Assembly (NCBI GenBank): GCA_030039755.1
Contig: JASHUY010000108.1
Span: 1 to 37,862, forward strand
Direction: 5' to 3'
DNA length: 37,862 nt
Origin: Acidimicrobiales bacterium
Lineage (GTDB): Bacteria; Actinomycetota; Acidimicrobiia; Acidimicrobiales; RAAP-2
The number at the start of each line of letters is the position of its first letter. Position 1 is the stretch's first letter. Shown piece by piece: positions 36,191-37,862 of this stretch. Both the position numbers and the translations under genes were made by a program. The notes below the pieces were generated by a model. It was not told the DNA's origin, made no database searches, and saw only the letters and a list, made by a program, of their open reading frames with translations.

Positions 36191-36910
36191 GTGCCCGAAG
36201 GCGAGCGCCGGGCGGCGGATTTTCAGGGCCGCGCGAGGACCCTGCACGAGCTGTTGAACCAGGCACGGGCGCTCGGCTTCCTCGGTCCCGGATCGGTCGA
36301 GGCACAGCTGGACCATGCCGGCGCGTTCGCCCAGGCGCTCGAGGCGGCGCGGAATGCGGCCCCCCGGGACGCATCTCCATCCGGGCCGTTTCCCCCTCGG
36401 GCAGCGGTCGACTTGGGCACGGGAGGCGGGCTGCCCGGGCTGGTGCTCGCTGTTCGCTGGGCTTCGTCCTTCGTCTTCGTCGAGGCCCAGGCAAGGCGTG
36501 CAGCCTTCCTCCGTCGCGCCGCCGGTGAGCTGGGATTGGGTGAGCGGGTCGCGGTGGAAGCCGAGCGGGCGGAGATCCTTGGTCGTGCAGCGTCACGGCG
36601 AGCGGCGTTCGACCTGGTGACTGCCAGGGGGTTCGGCCGACCAGCGGTCGTCGCGGAGTGCGCGGCCCCGTTCCTCGAGGTTGGCGGGATGCTCGTCGTG
36701 TCGGAGCCCCCGGAAGACGCCGCACGCGACGCCGCACGCTGGCCTGCGGCAGGGCTTGCGGAGCTTGGCATGGGGGCGCCTCGGCGCGTGGGCCCTCACC
36801 TCGCCGGCACCGGTGCCCGGTACAGGTTCGTGGCGGTACCACAGGAGCGTCGGTGCCCCGACCGTTTCCCCCGGCGGGTCGGCGTGCCTGCGAAGCGCCC
36901 GCTCTTCTGA
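36191..36910 (+). CDS. rsmG: 16S rRNA (guanine527-N7)-methyltransferase RsmG
   Basis: A 239-residue SAM-dependent methyltransferase modifying G527 of 16S rRNA. The SAM loop is AVDLGTGGGLPGLVLAV, followed by FVFVEAQARRAAFLRRAAGELGL and FDLVTARGFGRPAVVAECAAPFL, with a motif order as in RsmG. GTG 36191 lies 32 nt after jag; the ribosome site is weak. RsmG next to jag/yidC and ahead of parAB is the standard bacterial order. The C-terminal 25 residues are basic and not conserved. Confidence 0.9.
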   Translation: MPEGERRAADFQGRARTLHELLNQARALGFLGPGSVEAQLDHAGAFAQALEAARNAAPRDASPSGPFPPRAAVDLGTGGGLPGLVLAVRWASSFVFVEAQARRAAFLRRAAGELGLGERVAVEAERAEILGRAASRRAAFDLVTARGFGRPAVVAECAAPFLEVGGMLVVSEPPEDAARDAARWPAAGLAELGMGAPRRVGPHLAGTGARYRFVAVPQERRCPDRFPRRVGVPAKRPLF

Positions 36911-36954
36911 GCGGTGCCGCCCGACCGCCCAGGGCCACCTGCTCGAAGGTGCTC

Positions 36955-36975
36955 GCACGTGGCACGTGGCACGTG
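36955..36975. repeat. Perfect triple GCACGTG tandem repeat
   Basis: GCACGTG occurs three times head to tail at 36955-36961, 36962-36968 and 36969-36975. Each unit contains the palindrome CACGTG, which is also the centre of ParB parS sites. It lies between the convergent rsmG stop (36910) and the LAGLIDADG-protein stop (36997). Function unknown. Confidence 0.75.
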
Positions 36976-36996
36976 GGACCCCTGGCATCACGTCAG

Positions 36997-37521
36997 TCAG
37001 TCGTTGCCGTGCTCCGGCGTCGTATCGGCAGCCCGCAGCGCCGCGAAGATCCGAGCTGCTCGGGAGCCGGACGGCCCGGGGGCAAGGTCGGCATCCGGCC
37101 CACCCTCCTGTGCCTCTTCCCGATCCCGAGTGGTCGGTTCGATAGCGGCCTCGTCCTCACCGGAGGACGCCGAGGATGACCGGTCGTGAATGCGCAGCTG
37201 CCGTGCGTAGCGTTCGGACATCGCCTTGAGGCGTGTGTACGCATACCGGTCCAGGGTTGGCGAGAGCCTGCGCCAAAGCAAGGGCAGCAGCTCTTCTCGG
37301 AGGTAGGCGCCTCGAACCATCCACTGGTAGTAGCGACGACCGCTGTGCTCGTAGGGGCCGTAGAGCCGACCTCCGGGATAGGTGCGCTCGAGCCAGCGGA
37401 ACAAGGGTTCATGGCGCTCGTGCATTCGAAGGGTCACCTGGGGCTGTCGCCCGTCCCCACCGAAATGGCCTTCACCGATGAGCAACCCGGTGAGCAGTCC
37501 CTCGTCGAATTCGCTCGCCAT
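36997..37521 (-). CDS. Free-standing LAGLIDADG-family protein
   Basis: A 174-residue protein with one LAGLIDADG motif near the N-terminus (EGLLTGLLIGEGHFGG, acidic residue Glu17), followed by VTLRMHERHEPLFRWLERTYPGG, YYQWMVRGAYLREELLPLL and a helical ERYARQL segment, the layout of single-motif homing-endonuclease-like DNA-binding proteins. The last 60 residues are Ser/Glu/Asp-rich and probably disordered. No intron or intein is visible, so it is not an obvious invader; a domesticated DNA-binding role, as in WhiA, is possible. ATG 37521 has GGGGAGG two to three bases upstream; an open frame continues upstream to about 37665 but would cross a 28-bp repeat. Faces rsmG, next to ParB-site-like repeats in the origin region. 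Confidence 0.75.
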   Translation of the reverse strand: MASEFDEGLLTGLLIGEGHFGGDGRQPQVTLRMHERHEPLFRWLERTYPGGRLYGPYEHSGRRYYQWMVRGAYLREELLPLLWRRLSPTLDRYAYTRLKAMSERYARQLRIHDRSSSASSGEDEAAIEPTTRDREEAQEGGPDADLAPGPSGSRAARIFAALRAADTTPEHGND

Positions 37522-37594
37522 GTCCTCCCCAACCGCCCCCCTGCTGCCGTCAGGACACTGAGCAGGGACTTCGAATGCTCCGAAACCGTGTGCG

Positions 37595-37622
37595 TGTTTC
37601 ACCGTCAGGTTACACGTGGAAC
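37595..37622. repeat. 28-bp repeat copy 1 with parS-like core
   Basis: Identical to 37672-37699. It starts TGTTTCACC and ends GTTACACGTGGAAC (37609-37622), which matches 12 of 14 positions of the ParB site core GTTTCACGTGAAAC. Located 73 nt upstream of the LAGLIDADG gene start. Confidence 0.75.
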
Positions 37623-37671
37623 TGGTGCAGTCGTGGGAGGAGGAGCCCGGCTTTGGTGATGCCACGGACGC

Positions 37672-37699
37672 TGTTTCACCGTCAGGTTACACGTGGAAC
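37672..37699. repeat. 28-bp repeat copy 2 with parS-like core
   Basis: Exact second copy of the repeat at 37595-37622, 77 bp on; its parS-like core is 37686-37699. The flanks differ, so only these 28 bp are conserved. ParB sites normally cluster near the origin, and the origin block lies within 7 kb. Confidence 0.75.
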
Positions 37700-37812
37700 A
37701 GGGCGACTTCGCCGGCGTGGGGGGTAGATGCGGGAGGAAAGCGTGTCGGTGAGTCTTGACCTGATTCGCCGCGCGAGCGAGGATGGGCAGCGTGACCGTG
37801 AGGGGGCGTAAG

Positions 37813-37862
37813 GTGGACCCTGACCGCCCCCTTCCAACGGGTCGCTCGATGACGTACGGGGG
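37813..37862 (+). CDS. Possible start of a gene running off the right edge
   Basis: GTG 37813 has AGGGGG six bases upstream and opens a frame (VDPDRPLPTGRSMTYG) that stays open to the edge. Gene order would predict parA here, but nothing ParA-specific is visible in the 16 codons. An upstream in-frame start is also possible. The rest of 37522-37812, apart from the two repeats, holds no gene I can see. Confidence 0.25.
   Translation, partial: MDPDRPLPTGRSMTYG

Overview
The window is about 37.9 kb of very GC-rich DNA from the chromosome of a high-GC actinobacterium. The origin block, with rpmH-rnpA-yidD-yidC-jag-rsmG on one side and dnaA-dnaN-recF-DUF721(dciA)-gyrB-gyrA on the other, is the standard actinobacterial origin arrangement. 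Frequent GTG starts, GTGA/ATGA stop-start overlaps, a HutF-type histidine pathway and an Ala-Ala pair in the gyrase quinolone region agree with this. An Acidimicrobiia-like lineage is my guess from the look of the proteins, not something I could test.

Left region (1-7.98 kb, minus strand): a histidine-utilisation operon reading iclR-hutU-hutH-M20 amidohydrolase-hutF-hutI, with hutI running off the left edge. Neighbouring genes overlap or nearly touch. No HutG deformylase is seen; an M20 (allantoate amidohydrolase/carbamoylase family) enzyme takes its place.

Middle region (8.0-20.6 kb): a second catabolic block. On the minus strand lie a secreted solute-binding protein, DppB, DppC, DppD and DppF peptide-transporter parts, an N-acyl-D-amino-acid (D-glutamate type) deacylase-like amidohydrolase, a DadA-like FAD oxidoreductase and an S12 serine hydrolase. 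Divergently, on the plus strand, lie a HisC-like aminotransferase and a D-threonine aldolase/D-serine dehydratase-like PLP enzyme. A 16-bp palindrome close to GTTCGTATATACGAAC sits just downstream of good -35/-10 pairs in front of iclR-hut, the binding-protein gene and the aminotransferase gene. It occurs nowhere else that I found. The simplest reading is one IclR-family regulator controlling all three transcripts. A testable idea is that imported D-amino-acid derivatives are deacylated, oxidised by DadA to a keto acid, re-aminated to the L form (L-histidine being the attractive case) and fed into Hut.

Right region (20.6-37.9 kb): an HtrA-type membrane serine protease and a DMT-family transporter, then the replication block. 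Repeated TGTGGAC (DnaA-box-like) motifs flank dnaA on both sides, so the dnaA-dnaN gap is the likely oriC. Past rsmG there is a small free-standing LAGLIDADG-family protein. Upstream of it are two identical 28-bp repeats, each containing a ParB parS-like core, and near its 3' end a perfect triple GCACGTG repeat. A parA/parB pair probably lies just beyond the right edge.

Starts were chosen from Shine-Dalgarno matches, overlaps and family N-termini; alternatives are noted in the entries. No searches were run, and all family calls come from motifs read by eye.
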